Below, piece by piece: positions 35,378 through 43,850 of a DNA stretch of 64,000 nt (the stretch's first letter is position 1; every line of letters starts with the position of its first letter). The notes beneath the pieces are model-generated. The model did not search any database and had not been told where the DNA came from. It saw only the letters and a list, made by a program, of their open reading frames with translations. The position numbers and the translations under genes were made by a program. The stretch comes from JAXLYX01 sp046351215 (GTDB lineage: Bacteria > Myxococcota_A > Polyangia > Polyangiales > Houyiibacteriaceae): assembly GCA_046351215.1 (NCBI GenBank), contig JAXLYX010000009.1, positions 372,001-436,000 of the forward strand, read 5' to 3'.

Positions 35378-36640
35378 ATGAGCGCCACCACGCGAGCGGC
35401 CCTGCGGAACGGCGACGCCTTCGCGCTCGCGCGGGCGCAGGAAGAGCTCGATCTGCAGCTCCTCTCCCGCTTCCCCACGCTCGCGGCGCGCAAGCGCGAG
35501 CGGATGTCGGCCTCGCCCCACGCGCTCTTCCGCGGGAGCGCGCCGCTCTTCCACGCGCTCCTCCGGGCGCAGGGGGGCGTCGACGCCCTCCATGCGGCGG
35601 CCGGCGTCATCGTGGGCGACATGCACCTCGAGAACGTCGGCGCCTATCGGGTCGACGGGAAGGACGCTCCCGTCGTCTTCGACCTCAACGACTTCGACGA
35701 TGCCGCGCACGGTCTCTTCGCGGTCGACGCCCTCCGACTCTCCGTGTCGGTCCTCCTCGCGGGACGCACGTTCGGGACCTCGCCCTCGCTCTCGCTCGCG
35801 CTCGTCGAGCGCGGGCTCGAGACGCACGCGCGCAACCTCGGCGGCGCAAGGGCTCCGCGCGCGCCCGAGCCCCCCGACGCGATCGCCCGACTCGTGGCGC
35901 GGGTCGAGCAGCGCTCGATGTCGCGCTTCCTCGACCATCGCGCGCCACGCCTCGGCGGCGAGCGTCACCTCGTGCGCGGCGCCCGATACCTCGAGCTCCC
36001 CGCCGAAGCCCGCGACGCCGTGCCCGAGCTCGTGAGTCGTTGGCACGCGGCCCTCGGGGACCGAGCGCCGAAGCGGTCGGAACGGTTCTCCGTCGTCGAT
36101 GCGGCCCAGCGCATCGCCGGCACCGGCAGCCTCGGCTCCCTCCGCATCGCCGTCTTGCTCGCGGACGGCGCGGGCACCCTGCGCATCGCGGAATTCAAGG
36201 AGGCCCGGCCGTCGTCCGCGCATCCCTGGCCGATCGCCTCGGACGCCTCGCGACGCGCGCGCTCCCTCGATGCGTCGCTCGGACCGGCCGAGCGCGTGGT
36301 CGGCTGCGCGCGCGCCCTCGTCGAGCGACCCACGCGTCGGCTCGCCGCGCTGCCCGCCGTTCCGATCGGCCGCGAGGCGATCGATTTCGTCGGTCGCATG
36401 CTCGCGCCCCAGGAGGACAAGCTCGACCTCGCCGCGCTCGATGCGTGGAGCGAGAAGGACGCCCTCGTCGCGACCGTGTTCCACCTCCTCGGACGAGCCC
36501 ATCGCCGATCGGTGCAAGGCAAGACGATGCGCGCCCCGAAGGACGCGGAGCTCGCGGCGCTCGTCGATCGGGCCGTGCTGCTCGCGGGGCTCTTCGAGGG
36601 GATCGCGCTCGCGTATGCGCGGCTCGGGGAGACGGCCTGA
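35378..36640 (+). CDS. DUF2252 family protein
   Basis: 420 residues. The family signature is clear: VGDMHLENVGAYRVDG (Asp81) followed by VVFDLNDFDDA and AVDALRLSVS. DUF2252 proteins resemble aminoglycoside-phosphotransferase/kinase folds at the sequence level, and the pair GDxHxEN / NDFDDA looks like the catalytic loop and metal-binding loop of that fold; no substrate is known. The C-terminal part (about 330-420) has the helical PKDAELAALVDRAVLLAG. Stop at 36640 converges with the membrane protein gene after 12 bp. Confidence 0.85.
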   Translation: MSATTRAALRNGDAFALARAQEELDLQLLSRFPTLAARKRERMSASPHALFRGSAPLFHALLRAQGGVDALHAAAGVIVGDMHLENVGAYRVDGKDAPVVFDLNDFDDAAHGLFAVDALRLSVSVLLAGRTFGTSPSLSLALVERGLETHARNLGGARAPRAPEPPDAIARLVARVEQRSMSRFLDHRAPRLGGERHLVRGARYLELPAEARDAVPELVSRWHAALGDRAPKRSERFSVVDAAQRIAGTGSLGSLRIAVLLADGAGTLRIAEFKEARPSSAHPWPIASDASRRARSLDASLGPAERVVGCARALVERPTRRLAALPAVPIGREAIDFVGRMLAPQEDKLDLAALDAWSEKDALVATVFHLLGRAHRRSVQGKTMRAPKDAELAALVDRAVLLAGLFEGIALAYARLGETA

Positions 36641-36652
36641 GCGGCTCGGCCT

Positions 36653-37198
36653 TCAGCCCCGACTCTCCCGCACGAGCGCGGGCAGCATCGGCGCCGTCGC
36701 GGTGAGGAGCCCGATCGCGAGCCCCAGCACGCTCCCGAGCCCGATGCAGCGGCAGCCCATCGCGCCCGCGAGCACGACGATCGACGAGGCGCTCGCCCAC
36801 GCGCCGAGGCCTCCGTGGCGATCGAGGGCCGAGCGGCTCACGAGCACGCCCGTGATCACGCCCGCCACGGCGCAGGCCGGCAGGCAGTAGGACATGCAGA
36901 CGTCGCCGACGCAGGCGTGACCGAATCCCTGGGCCGCGCTGGCGGTCGCGAAGGGGAGGATGCCGTACACGAAGCCCGGTCCGACGCCGCGACCGAGCGA
37001 GCCGCCGCGCTGCGCGGCCGCGGCCGCGACCACGAACATCGCCGCGCCGAGCAGGAGCGCGTTCGACCCGCCGCCGAGCGCCGCCGAAGCCCCCACGAAG
37101 AGGAGCGCGGGGAGGGCCACGAGGGCGCTCCGCCGCGCGCGGCCGAGCTCGTAGGCACGATGGGCGCGCTTCAGGAAGCGATCATCCATCGTGGCCAT
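36653..37198 (-). CDS. Small multipass membrane protein downstream of a sigma factor (putative regulator)
   Basis: 181 residues: a short basic cytosolic N-terminus (MATMDDRFLKRAHRAYELGRARR) followed by about five membrane segments between residues 25 and 175. A cysteine cluster lies in CVGDVCMSYCLPACA. No anti-sigma zinc motif is visible. The start lies 17 nt inside the end of the sigma-factor gene, so translation is coupled. This arrangement is typical of sigma / anti-sigma pairs, and a membrane-bound regulator of the upstream sigma factor is a reasonable guess, not shown by homology. A second ATG at 37189 is possible. Confidence 0.7.
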   Translation of the reverse strand: MATMDDRFLKRAHRAYELGRARRSALVALPALLFVGASAALGGGSNALLLGAAMFVVAAAAAQRGGSLGRGVGPGFVYGILPFATASAAQGFGHACVGDVCMSYCLPACAVAGVITGVLVSRSALDRHGGLGAWASASSIVVLAGAMGCRCIGLGSVLGLAIGLLTATAPMLPALVRESRG

Positions 37199-37673
37199 AC
37201 AGCCTCCGCAGGGTCGTTCGGATCCGGTCGAGCATGCGCTCCTTGCGCTTCCGGAAGGTGGGGCCCTGGCCGCGCTCCGCGAGCACGTCCTCGAGCACGG
37301 CGCGATCCGAGGGCGAGAGCTCCAAGACCGCGGCCGCGAAGGCCTCGCGCAGGCGTCGCTCCTCGAGGGTCGTGTCGGGGCCCGCCGCCTCCGAGGGCGG
37401 GTCCGCGGCGAGGCTCGAGGTCCGCGAGCGGCTCGTACGGCGACGGACGGTCCGACACTCCCAGGCGGCGATCGTCAGGGCCCAGGCGAGGACGTCCCCC
37501 GTCCGCTCGAAGTCCGAGGCCCGCGCGAAGAGCTCGAGCAGGGCCTCCTGCGCCGCGTCCTCCGCGTCCGCGCCCGGGCCGAGGAGCTTCGCGCAGAAGG
37601 CGCGGACCGGGCCGTCGAGGCCGCTCGCCACGCGCGGCAGGGCCGAGCGATCCCCGCCCGCGAGGCGGATCAT
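37182..37673 (-). CDS. ECF-type RNA polymerase sigma factor
   Basis: 163 residues from the ATG at 37673 (MIRLAGGDRSALPRV). Region 2 is recognisable (about 20-80: FCAKLLGPGADAEDAAQEAL, then DFERTGDVLAWALTIAAWEC), and region 4 as a helix-turn-helix (ELSPSDRAVLEDVLAERGQG followed by RKERMLDRIRTTLRRLYG). Directs RNA polymerase to a specific promoter set, probably under control of the overlapping downstream membrane protein. The frame is open to 37811, but the extra residues are proline/arginine-rich and unlike the family. Region 4 ends in a short basic tail, and region 3 is absent as in ECF factors. Confidence 0.85.
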   Translation of the reverse strand: MIRLAGGDRSALPRVASGLDGPVRAFCAKLLGPGADAEDAAQEALLELFARASDFERTGDVLAWALTIAAWECRTVRRRTSRSRTSSLAADPPSEAAGPDTTLEERRLREAFAAAVLELSPSDRAVLEDVLAERGQGPTFRKRKERMLDRIRTTLRRLYGHDG

Positions 37674-37816
37674 CGCTTCGTTCAGCTCGATTCGAGCCTG
37701 GGGATCCAAGGGGACGCGTGCTCTCGGAGACCCGCACGGAGGAACCTCGTGGGGCCGGGGAAGGGACCGGCTCGTTCCGTCTGGGCACGAGCCGGGGGGA
37801 GCGTGACGCACTTTCT

Positions 37817-37853
37817 CGATTCGGGGAGCGATTCCTCGGGGCTCCCCGAATCG
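37817..37853 (-). terminator. Strong hairpin after the aldo/keto reductase gene
   Basis: Perfect 13-bp inverted repeat CGATTCGGGGAGC / GCTCCCCGAATCG (37817-37829 with 37841-37853), 11-nt loop, 16 bp past the reductase stop on the minus strand. No T-tract follows, so it may be a terminator of weak type or an operator for the sigma-factor gene that starts 144 bp further on. Confidence 0.5.
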
Positions 37854-37868
37854 GGACGGCTCGCGGGC

Positions 37869-38906
37869 TCAGGGCGCCGGATTCGGGATCTCCTGGTGGA
37901 TCGCCTCGATCGCGCGCAGGACGTCGTCCGAGAGCTCCACCTCGGCATGCGCGAGGTTCGAGCGGAGCTGGGTCATCGACGTCGCGCCGATCAGGTTCGA
38001 GGTGACGAAGGGGCGCGAGGTCACGAAGGCGAGCGCCATCTGCGCCGGATCGAGCCCCGCCTCGCGGGCGAGCGCGACGTACCGCTCGGTCGCGCGCTTC
38101 GCGAGCGGCTTCGTGTAGCGCGTGAAGTGGTTGCCGAAGAGCGCGAGGCGAGAGCCTTCGGGAGAGGCGTCGCCGACGTACTTGCCCGAGAGCACGCCGA
38201 AGCCGAGCGGCGAGTACGCGAGCAGCCCGATCCTCTCTCGGATCGCCATCTCGGCGAGCCCGACCTCGAACGAGCGGTTCACGAGGCTGTAGGGGTTCTG
38301 GATCGACGCGGCGCGCGGCAGGCCCCGCGTCGTCGCGAGCTCCGTGTAGCGCATCACGCCCCAGGGCGTCTCGTTCGAGAGCCCGAAGCACCGGACCTTC
38401 CCGGCCTTCACGAGGTCCGCCATCGTCTCGAGCGTCTCCTCGATCGGCACGCTGTCGTCGGTCGCCGGATGCGCGTAGCCGAGATGACCGAAGAAGTTCG
38501 TCGCGCGATCGGGCCAGTGGAGCTGGTAGAGGTCCACGTGGTCGACCTGCAGGCGACGCAGGCTCCCCTCGAGCGCCTCGGTGATCTGGGCGCGCGAGAG
38601 CCGCGGGCCCCCGCGGATCCAGGGCATCGCCGCGCGTCCCGTGACCTTCGTCGCGATCACGAGGTCGTCCCGTCGCCCGCGACGCGCGAGCCAGCGGCCG
38701 AGGATGGTCTCGGTGCGATGCACCGTCTCGGCGCGCGGGGGCACGGGGTACATCTCCGCCGTGTCGACGAGCGTGACTCCCGCTCCCGTCGCGTGATCGA
38801 GCTGCTCGAACGCCTCTTCCTCGGTGTTCTGCTGGCCCCACGTCATCGTGCCGAGGCCGATGGCGCTCACCTTCACGCCGGTCCTGCCGAGCTCGCGATA
38901 CTCCAT
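37869..38906 (-). CDS. Aldo/keto reductase (Tas-like)
   Basis: 345 residues, an NADPH-dependent TIM-barrel oxidoreductase. The family tetrad is present: Asp48 and Tyr53 (LVDTAEMYP), Lys87 (ATKVTG) and His in LYQLHWPDR; the substrate loop GYAHPATDDSVPIEETLE is like E. coli Tas. Starts at the ATG 38906 with a GAGGATC ribosome site; nine upstream in-frame codons are probably not translated. Physiological substrate unknown. Lies just downstream of the TetR gene with 63 bp between, so the regulator may control it. Confidence 0.9.
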   Translation of the reverse strand: MEYRELGRTGVKVSAIGLGTMTWGQQNTEEEAFEQLDHATGAGVTLVDTAEMYPVPPRAETVHRTETILGRWLARRGRRDDLVIATKVTGRAAMPWIRGGPRLSRAQITEALEGSLRRLQVDHVDLYQLHWPDRATNFFGHLGYAHPATDDSVPIEETLETMADLVKAGKVRCFGLSNETPWGVMRYTELATTRGLPRAASIQNPYSLVNRSFEVGLAEMAIRERIGLLAYSPLGFGVLSGKYVGDASPEGSRLALFGNHFTRYTKPLAKRATERYVALAREAGLDPAQMALAFVTSRPFVTSNLIGATSMTQLRSNLAHAEVELSDDVLRAIEAIHQEIPNPAP

Positions 38907-38969
38907 GGTCGATCCTCCTCGCGCGCCCATCATCGGGCCCTCGCGCGGGGAGTCAACTCGTGCCGCGGC

Positions 38970-39569
38970 TCAGGCGCCGAAGTGGGGGACGGGATGCTCG
39001 TCGTCGAGCATCGCGGCGCAGCGCTTGGCGATGCAGACGCCGAGGTCCTTCGGGAAGTCGAGGTTGCCGAGCACGAGGTAGTGCAGCGTCATGCTGAGCG
39101 TCATCCCGAGGAACGACGTCGTGACGAAGATCAGGCGGTCGCGCGAGAGATCGGGCCGCAGCTCGCGCAGGCGGGCGAGGACGAGCTCGTTGTACTGGAA
39201 CTGCAGCTTGCGGACGAGCTTCACCGGGATCTTGTGCTGCGGGCCGTAGAGGACGCCGAAGACGAAGCGGATGCTGTTCGGCCGCTCCGTCAGCCCCGCG
39301 ACGGCGTGCTCCACGAAGGCGTTGAACACGTCCTCGGGCGTCTCGGCCTTCGCGAGCAGGGCGTTCAGGCTCGAGCAGTACTCGTCGAAGCGGGTCGTCA
39401 GCAGCTCGACGAGGAGCGCTTCCTTGTTCTTGAAGTGGTAGTAGAGGGCGGGCGGCTGCACCCCGGCGCCCTGCACGATCTCGCGCACGGACGTGGAGAG
39501 GTATCCCTGCTTCGCGAAGAGGGCTTCGGCGACTTCGAGGAGGCGCTCTCGGCTGTTCGGCTGCGTCAT
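38970..39569 (-). CDS. TetR/AcrR family transcriptional regulator
   Basis: 199 residues. N-terminal helix-turn-helix SRERLLEVAEALFAKQGYLS followed by TSVREIVQGAGVQPPALYYH (about 6-50), the standard TetR DNA-binding domain; the C-terminal ligand/dimer domain is helical (PEDVFNAFVEHAVAGLTERP). Start set at MTQPNS (39569); upstream codons are basic and unlike the family. Likely a repressor of the downstream aldo/keto reductase or of the fadI-fadJ pair 3 kb away; neither target is shown by a visible operator. Confidence 0.88.
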   Translation of the reverse strand: MTQPNSRERLLEVAEALFAKQGYLSTSVREIVQGAGVQPPALYYHFKNKEALLVELLTTRFDEYCSSLNALLAKAETPEDVFNAFVEHAVAGLTERPNSIRFVFGVLYGPQHKIPVKLVRKLQFQYNELVLARLRELRPDLSRDRLIFVTTSFLGMTLSMTLHYLVLGNLDFPKDLGVCIAKRCAAMLDDEHPVPHFGA

Positions 39570-39712
39570 CGGACGGGATCCTCGGCGTTTACGTCGCGGC
39601 GAGGATACCGGCATTGGGGGGCGGAGCAACCACCGCCGGGTGAACGTGTTCCAGCGCGCCGCGAGCGGTCACGGGGCCGTCGCCACGCGTCGGATCGGCC
39701 GTCCGGCGGCCG

Positions 39713-40126
39713 TCAGCGCCGCGTCGACTCGGCGTGGCCCACGAGGGCCTTCGCGTAGGGCGCGAGGAAGGCCATCGCCTCGTCGTGGCTGCGGAAGTGG
39801 CCCGTCGGCGAGGGATGGCTCGCCATCCACGAGAGCGCCGTCAGCGTGCCGAGCAGGAGCGGATGGTTGCCCACCACGAACGCGACCGCGGCCACGTGCT
39901 CCTCGAGGTCCGCGTAGTGCGCCGCGCGCCAATCCGCGTAGGCGTTGCGGACCTGTGCGCTCGGGATCGCGTTCACCCCCGTGATGTCGACGAGCGAGAC
40001 GAAGCGGACCCCGTCCTCGAAGATCCGCTCGTACTCGCGGATCGCGACCTCCACGTCTTCCGCGCCGGGGTCCCCGGACACTTCGGTGACCACGACGGGC
40101 CACCCCTGACGGTGGATGCGAACCAT
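39713..40126 (-). CDS. Small STAS/SpoIIAA-like protein
   Basis: 137 residues from MVRIHRQGWPVVVTEVSGDP. The alternating strands and helices (VRFVSLVDITGVNAIPSAQV, then AAVAFVVGNHPLLLGTLTAL) are those of STAS/SEC14-like small proteins found in many myxobacterial genomes. No catalytic residue is recognisable and the function is unknown. An upstream in-frame ATG at 40177 would add 17 residues and overlap fadJ. Soluble, no signal peptide. Confidence 0.6.
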   Translation of the reverse strand: MVRIHRQGWPVVVTEVSGDPGAEDVEVAIREYERIFEDGVRFVSLVDITGVNAIPSAQVRNAYADWRAAHYADLEEHVAAVAFVVGNHPLLLGTLTALSWMASHPSPTGHFRSHDEAMAFLAPYAKALVGHAESTRR

Positions 40127-40173
40127 CGGGAGACTGTAGCGAATGGGGCGGCGGGCGGCATCCGCCCGAGGGC

Positions 40174-42375
40174 TCATCCCCGGTGCCGGCCCGACGGAAT
40201 CTTCTTCGGTCCGTGGAAGGTGGCGCCTGTCCTGGACATCTCGACGAGGACGGGGGCCGGGGCGAAGCGCTTGCCGTGTCGGCCGGCGAAGGCCTCGAGC
40301 CGGCGGACGACCTCGCCCGCGCCGGTCTGATCGACGAAGCGGAAGGGCCCGCCCCGGAAGGGCGGGAAGCCGAGCCCGAAGACCCCCCCGACGTCCCCGT
40401 CGCGCGCGCTCCGGAGGATGCCCTCGCCGAAGCAGAGGGCGGCCTCGTTCACGAATTGCAGGGCGCAGCGCTGCTGGATCTCCTCGATCGGGAAGGTCGT
40501 GGCGCTCGGGGTCACGCCGAGCGTCGCGTAGACCGAGGGATCGACGCCCCGCTTCTTCTCGTCGCCGTAGAGGTAGAAGCCGCGCCCGTTCTTGCGGCCG
40601 AGGCGCTCGTCGGCGAGGAGCTTCTTCACCCCTTCGGGTCCCGCGAGGCGGTCGCCGAGGTGCGAGACGAGGACCCCGCCGACGTGGGCGCCGACGTCGA
40701 TCCCGACCTCGTCGGTCAGCTTGATCGGACCGACGGGGAAGCCGAAGTCGAGCATCGCGGTGTCGACGCGCTCGATCGGCACTCCCTCGGCGAGGAGGAA
40801 GGCGGCCTCGTTCAGCATCGGGGCGAGCACGCGCGTGGTGTAGAAGCCGGGGCCGTCGTTCACGACGACGACGTGCTTGCCCTGCGCCTTGCCGAGCTCG
40901 ACCGCCGTCGCCGTCGCCTCGGGCTCGGTCTTCGCGGTCGCGATGACCTCGAGCAAGGGCATCTTGTGGACCGGGGAGAAGTAGTGCATCCCGAGCACGC
41001 GTCCGGGCCGCTTCGCCTTCGCCGCGATCTCCGTGATCGGGATCGACGAGGTGTTCGAGGCGAAGATCGCGTCCTCGCGCGTAGCCGCCTCGACCTCGGC
41101 GAGCACGCGCTGCTTGAGGCCGAGGTCCTCGAAGACCGCCTCGATCACGAGGTCGCAGCGGTCGAAGCCGACGTAGCTCGTGGTGCCCGAGATGCGCTGC
41201 ACGAGCTCGTCGCCCTCGGGCGCCGAGAGGCTCCCCTTCTGCACGCGGCCCTCGACGATGCCGCGCGCGTAGGCGAGGCCGTGGAGCACGCCCTTCGCGT
41301 CGCGATCCTTGAGCCGCACGGGCGTCTTCGCGACGGCGGCCGTCACGTAGGCGATGCCCGCGCCCATGAGGCCCGCGCCGAGCACGCCGACCTTCTTCAC
41401 GGGGCTCGGGACCACGGACGGATCGTCCACGCCGGAGTCCTTCTTCAGCGAGGTCGTCGCGAAGAACATCCCCATCAGGGCCTCGGCCTGCTTCGTCTGC
41501 GTGAGCTCGCCGAAGGCCTTCGCCTCGGCCGCGAGCCCCGCGTCGAAGCCGTGCTCGAGGCCCGCGCGCACGACGTCGAGGATCCGATCCTGCGCCGGAT
41601 AGAGGCCCCGCGTCGTCTTGTGGAGCTGCTTCCGCGCCTGGTCGAAGAGGACCATGCGCCCGACCGGATTGCCCGCGAGCGCGAACTCCGTGAGCTCGCC
41701 CGGATCGCGGAGGGCCGAGAGGATGCTCTTCTTCTCCTCCTTGCTCTTGCCGACGAGCGAGAGCGCGAGGTCGGCCGCGACGTCGAGCAGCATCCGCGGA
41801 TGGCAGACGTCGTCGACGAGGCCCATCTTCAGGGCCCTCTTCGCGTCGATCTGCTTGCCCGTGAGCATCATGTCGAGCGCGGGCTGCACGCCGACGAGGC
41901 GGGGCAGGCGCTGCGTTCCGCCGGCGCCCGGGAGCAGGCCGAGCATCGCCTCCGGCAGGCCGAGCTTCGTCTTGCCCGAGCTCGACGTGACGCGCGCGTG
42001 GCAGGCCATCGCGGTCTCGAGCCCGCCGCCGAGGCAGCTGCCGTGGATCGCGGCGACGACGGGCTTCGGGAAGGCCTCGATGCGATTCATCGCCTGCTGG
42101 CCGGCGCGTCCGAGCTTCTCCGCCTCGCTCGCGCTCTTCGCCGCCTGCAGCATCGCGATGTCGGCGCCGGCGATGAAGCAGTCCTTCTTCGCGGAGCCGA
42201 AGACGACGGCCTTCACGGTGGGATCGCGCTCGAGGTCCGAGAAGGCGCGGGCGAAGTCGTCGACGAAGGTGGCCTTCAGCGTGTTCACGGGCTCGCCCGG
42301 CACGTCCATGAGGACGACGGCGACTCCGTCCGCGCGCCTCTCGATGCGCAGCGCCTCGGTGGATCCGTTCGCCAT
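40174..42375 (-). CDS. fadJ: Fatty-acid oxidation alpha subunit (enoyl-CoA hydratase / 3-hydroxyacyl-CoA dehydrogenase)
   Basis: 733 residues. N-terminal crotonase domain (about 1-200) with the oxyanion and catalytic pattern HGSCLGGGLETAMAC and LPEAMLGLLPGAGGTQRLPR. NAD-binding 3-hydroxyacyl-CoA dehydrogenase domain (about 330-610) with VGVLGAGLMGAGIAYVTA, GMHYFSPVHKMPLLEV and NDGPGFYTTRVLAPM, then the C-terminal helical domain repeat. Together with FadI it performs the last three steps of beta-oxidation. The ATG at 42375 shares one base with the fadI stop (TGATG), so the pair is translationally coupled. Confidence 0.93.
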   Translation of the reverse strand: MANGSTEALRIERRADGVAVVLMDVPGEPVNTLKATFVDDFARAFSDLERDPTVKAVVFGSAKKDCFIAGADIAMLQAAKSASEAEKLGRAGQQAMNRIEAFPKPVVAAIHGSCLGGGLETAMACHARVTSSSGKTKLGLPEAMLGLLPGAGGTQRLPRLVGVQPALDMMLTGKQIDAKRALKMGLVDDVCHPRMLLDVAADLALSLVGKSKEEKKSILSALRDPGELTEFALAGNPVGRMVLFDQARKQLHKTTRGLYPAQDRILDVVRAGLEHGFDAGLAAEAKAFGELTQTKQAEALMGMFFATTSLKKDSGVDDPSVVPSPVKKVGVLGAGLMGAGIAYVTAAVAKTPVRLKDRDAKGVLHGLAYARGIVEGRVQKGSLSAPEGDELVQRISGTTSYVGFDRCDLVIEAVFEDLGLKQRVLAEVEAATREDAIFASNTSSIPITEIAAKAKRPGRVLGMHYFSPVHKMPLLEVIATAKTEPEATATAVELGKAQGKHVVVVNDGPGFYTTRVLAPMLNEAAFLLAEGVPIERVDTAMLDFGFPVGPIKLTDEVGIDVGAHVGGVLVSHLGDRLAGPEGVKKLLADERLGRKNGRGFYLYGDEKKRGVDPSVYATLGVTPSATTFPIEEIQQRCALQFVNEAALCFGEGILRSARDGDVGGVFGLGFPPFRGGPFRFVDQTGAGEVVRRLEAFAGRHGKRFAPAPVLVEMSRTGATFHGPKKIPSGRHRG

Positions 42376-43670
42376 CACGCCACCTCCAGGACCATCGCCG
42401 CCCCGATGCCGCCCGCCGCGCAGGCGGTCACGAGGCCGAGGTTCTCGCCGCGACGCCGCAGCTCGCGGAGCGTCTGCACGATCTGGCGCGCGCCCGTCGC
42501 CGCGAAGGGATGCCCGATCGCGATCGAGCCGCCGGTCACGTTGAATTTGTCCCAGTCGATGGCGCCGATCTTCTTCTTCCGACCGAGCTTCTCCCGCGCG
42601 AACGCGTCGCTCTCGAAGGCCTGCACGTTCGAGAGCACCTGCGCGGCGAAGGCCTCGTGCATGTCGACCAGGTCCATGTCGTCGAGGGAGAGCTTCGCGC
42701 GATCGAGCGCGAGGGGCGTCGCGTACGAGGGGCCCATCAGCATCTGCCCGCGCGGGTCGAGCGCGGCGAAGGCGTAGCTCTTCAGGTAGCCGAGGGGCTC
42801 GTAGCCGAGCGCCTTCGCCTTGTCCTCGCGCATCAGGAGCAGGGCGCTCGCCCCGTCGGTGAGCGGCGAGCTCGTCGCCGCCGTGATCGTGCCGTGCCGC
42901 CGATCGAAGACGGGCTTGAGCTTCGCGTAGGCCTCGATCGACGAGTCGGTGCGGACGTTGTTGTCCTTCGCGATCGACTCCTCGAAGCGGCTCGGGACGA
43001 AGACCTCCATCACCTCCTCGGCGAGGCGTCCGTCCCCCCAGGCGCGGGCGGCGTTCACGTGGCTGCGATGCGCGAGCTCGTCCTGGGCCGCGCGCGAGAT
43101 GCCGTTCTCCTGGGCCATTCGCTCGGCGCTCTCGCCCATGGCGAGGCCCGTCGAGTACTCCTTGATCGCCGGAGGAACGGGCGCGAGATCCTTCGGACGG
43201 AGGCCCGCGAAGCATTGCAGCCGCTCGCCGAGGCTCCGGGCCTTGGTCGCCGCGACGAGCGCCTCGGCGAGGCGCTTCGAGACCGTGATCGGCACGTCGC
43301 TCGAGCTGTCGGCGCCACCCGCGATGCCGCAGGTGATCGTGCCGGCGAGGATCGCCTCGGCGACGCTGACCGTGCTCTGGTAGCTCGTCGCGCAGGCGCG
43401 GCTGACGCTGAAGGCCTCGATGTCGCGCGGCATGCCGGAGGCGAGGACGATCTCGCGGGCGATGTTCGGCGCCTCGATCGAGGGGAGGACCTGCCCGTAG
43501 ACGACCTGCTCGATCTCCGAGGGATCGAGGCCCGTGCGCTCGAGCAGCTCGGAGACGACGATCGTGCCGAGGCGGAGGGCGGAGACGTCCTTGTACGCGG
43601 TCCACTGCTTCGCGAACGGCGTCCGGAGGCCCGAGACGATCGCGACGCGCTTCGCGTCCTTCTTGGCCAT
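42375..43670 (-). CDS. fadI: Acetyl-CoA C-acyltransferase (beta-ketothiolase)
   Basis: 431 residues. Thiolase with the acyl-binding Cys93 in SRACATS, the catalytic His in GGSIAIGHPFAATGAR, and the second Cys in CAAGGIGAA near the C-terminus. Cleaves 3-ketoacyl-CoA to acetyl-CoA and a shortened acyl-CoA. The length matches FadI rather than the shorter FadA, consistent with a FadI-FadJ trifunctional complex. First gene of the pair, started by MAKKDAKRVAIVSGLRTP. Confidence 0.93.
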   Translation of the reverse strand: MAKKDAKRVAIVSGLRTPFAKQWTAYKDVSALRLGTIVVSELLERTGLDPSEIEQVVYGQVLPSIEAPNIAREIVLASGMPRDIEAFSVSRACATSYQSTVSVAEAILAGTITCGIAGGADSSSDVPITVSKRLAEALVAATKARSLGERLQCFAGLRPKDLAPVPPAIKEYSTGLAMGESAERMAQENGISRAAQDELAHRSHVNAARAWGDGRLAEEVMEVFVPSRFEESIAKDNNVRTDSSIEAYAKLKPVFDRRHGTITAATSSPLTDGASALLLMREDKAKALGYEPLGYLKSYAFAALDPRGQMLMGPSYATPLALDRAKLSLDDMDLVDMHEAFAAQVLSNVQAFESDAFAREKLGRKKKIGAIDWDKFNVTGGSIAIGHPFAATGARQIVQTLRELRRRGENLGLVTACAAGGIGAAMVLEVA

Positions 43671-43850
43671 GCATCCCTCCCGGCCGTCGACGCAGCGAGG
43701 GGCCCGCGGGACGGTGAATGGTCGTTCAGTCGGGGAGCCTTGAACGAGGGTCCCCCCCTGTCAAGCGTGGGGGGCGGGCGGGGCTGACGCGGCGCACGGG
43801 AAGACGAGGCGACGTCTTGACCCCCCGGCGGGACTCCCTAGAGTCCCCTC

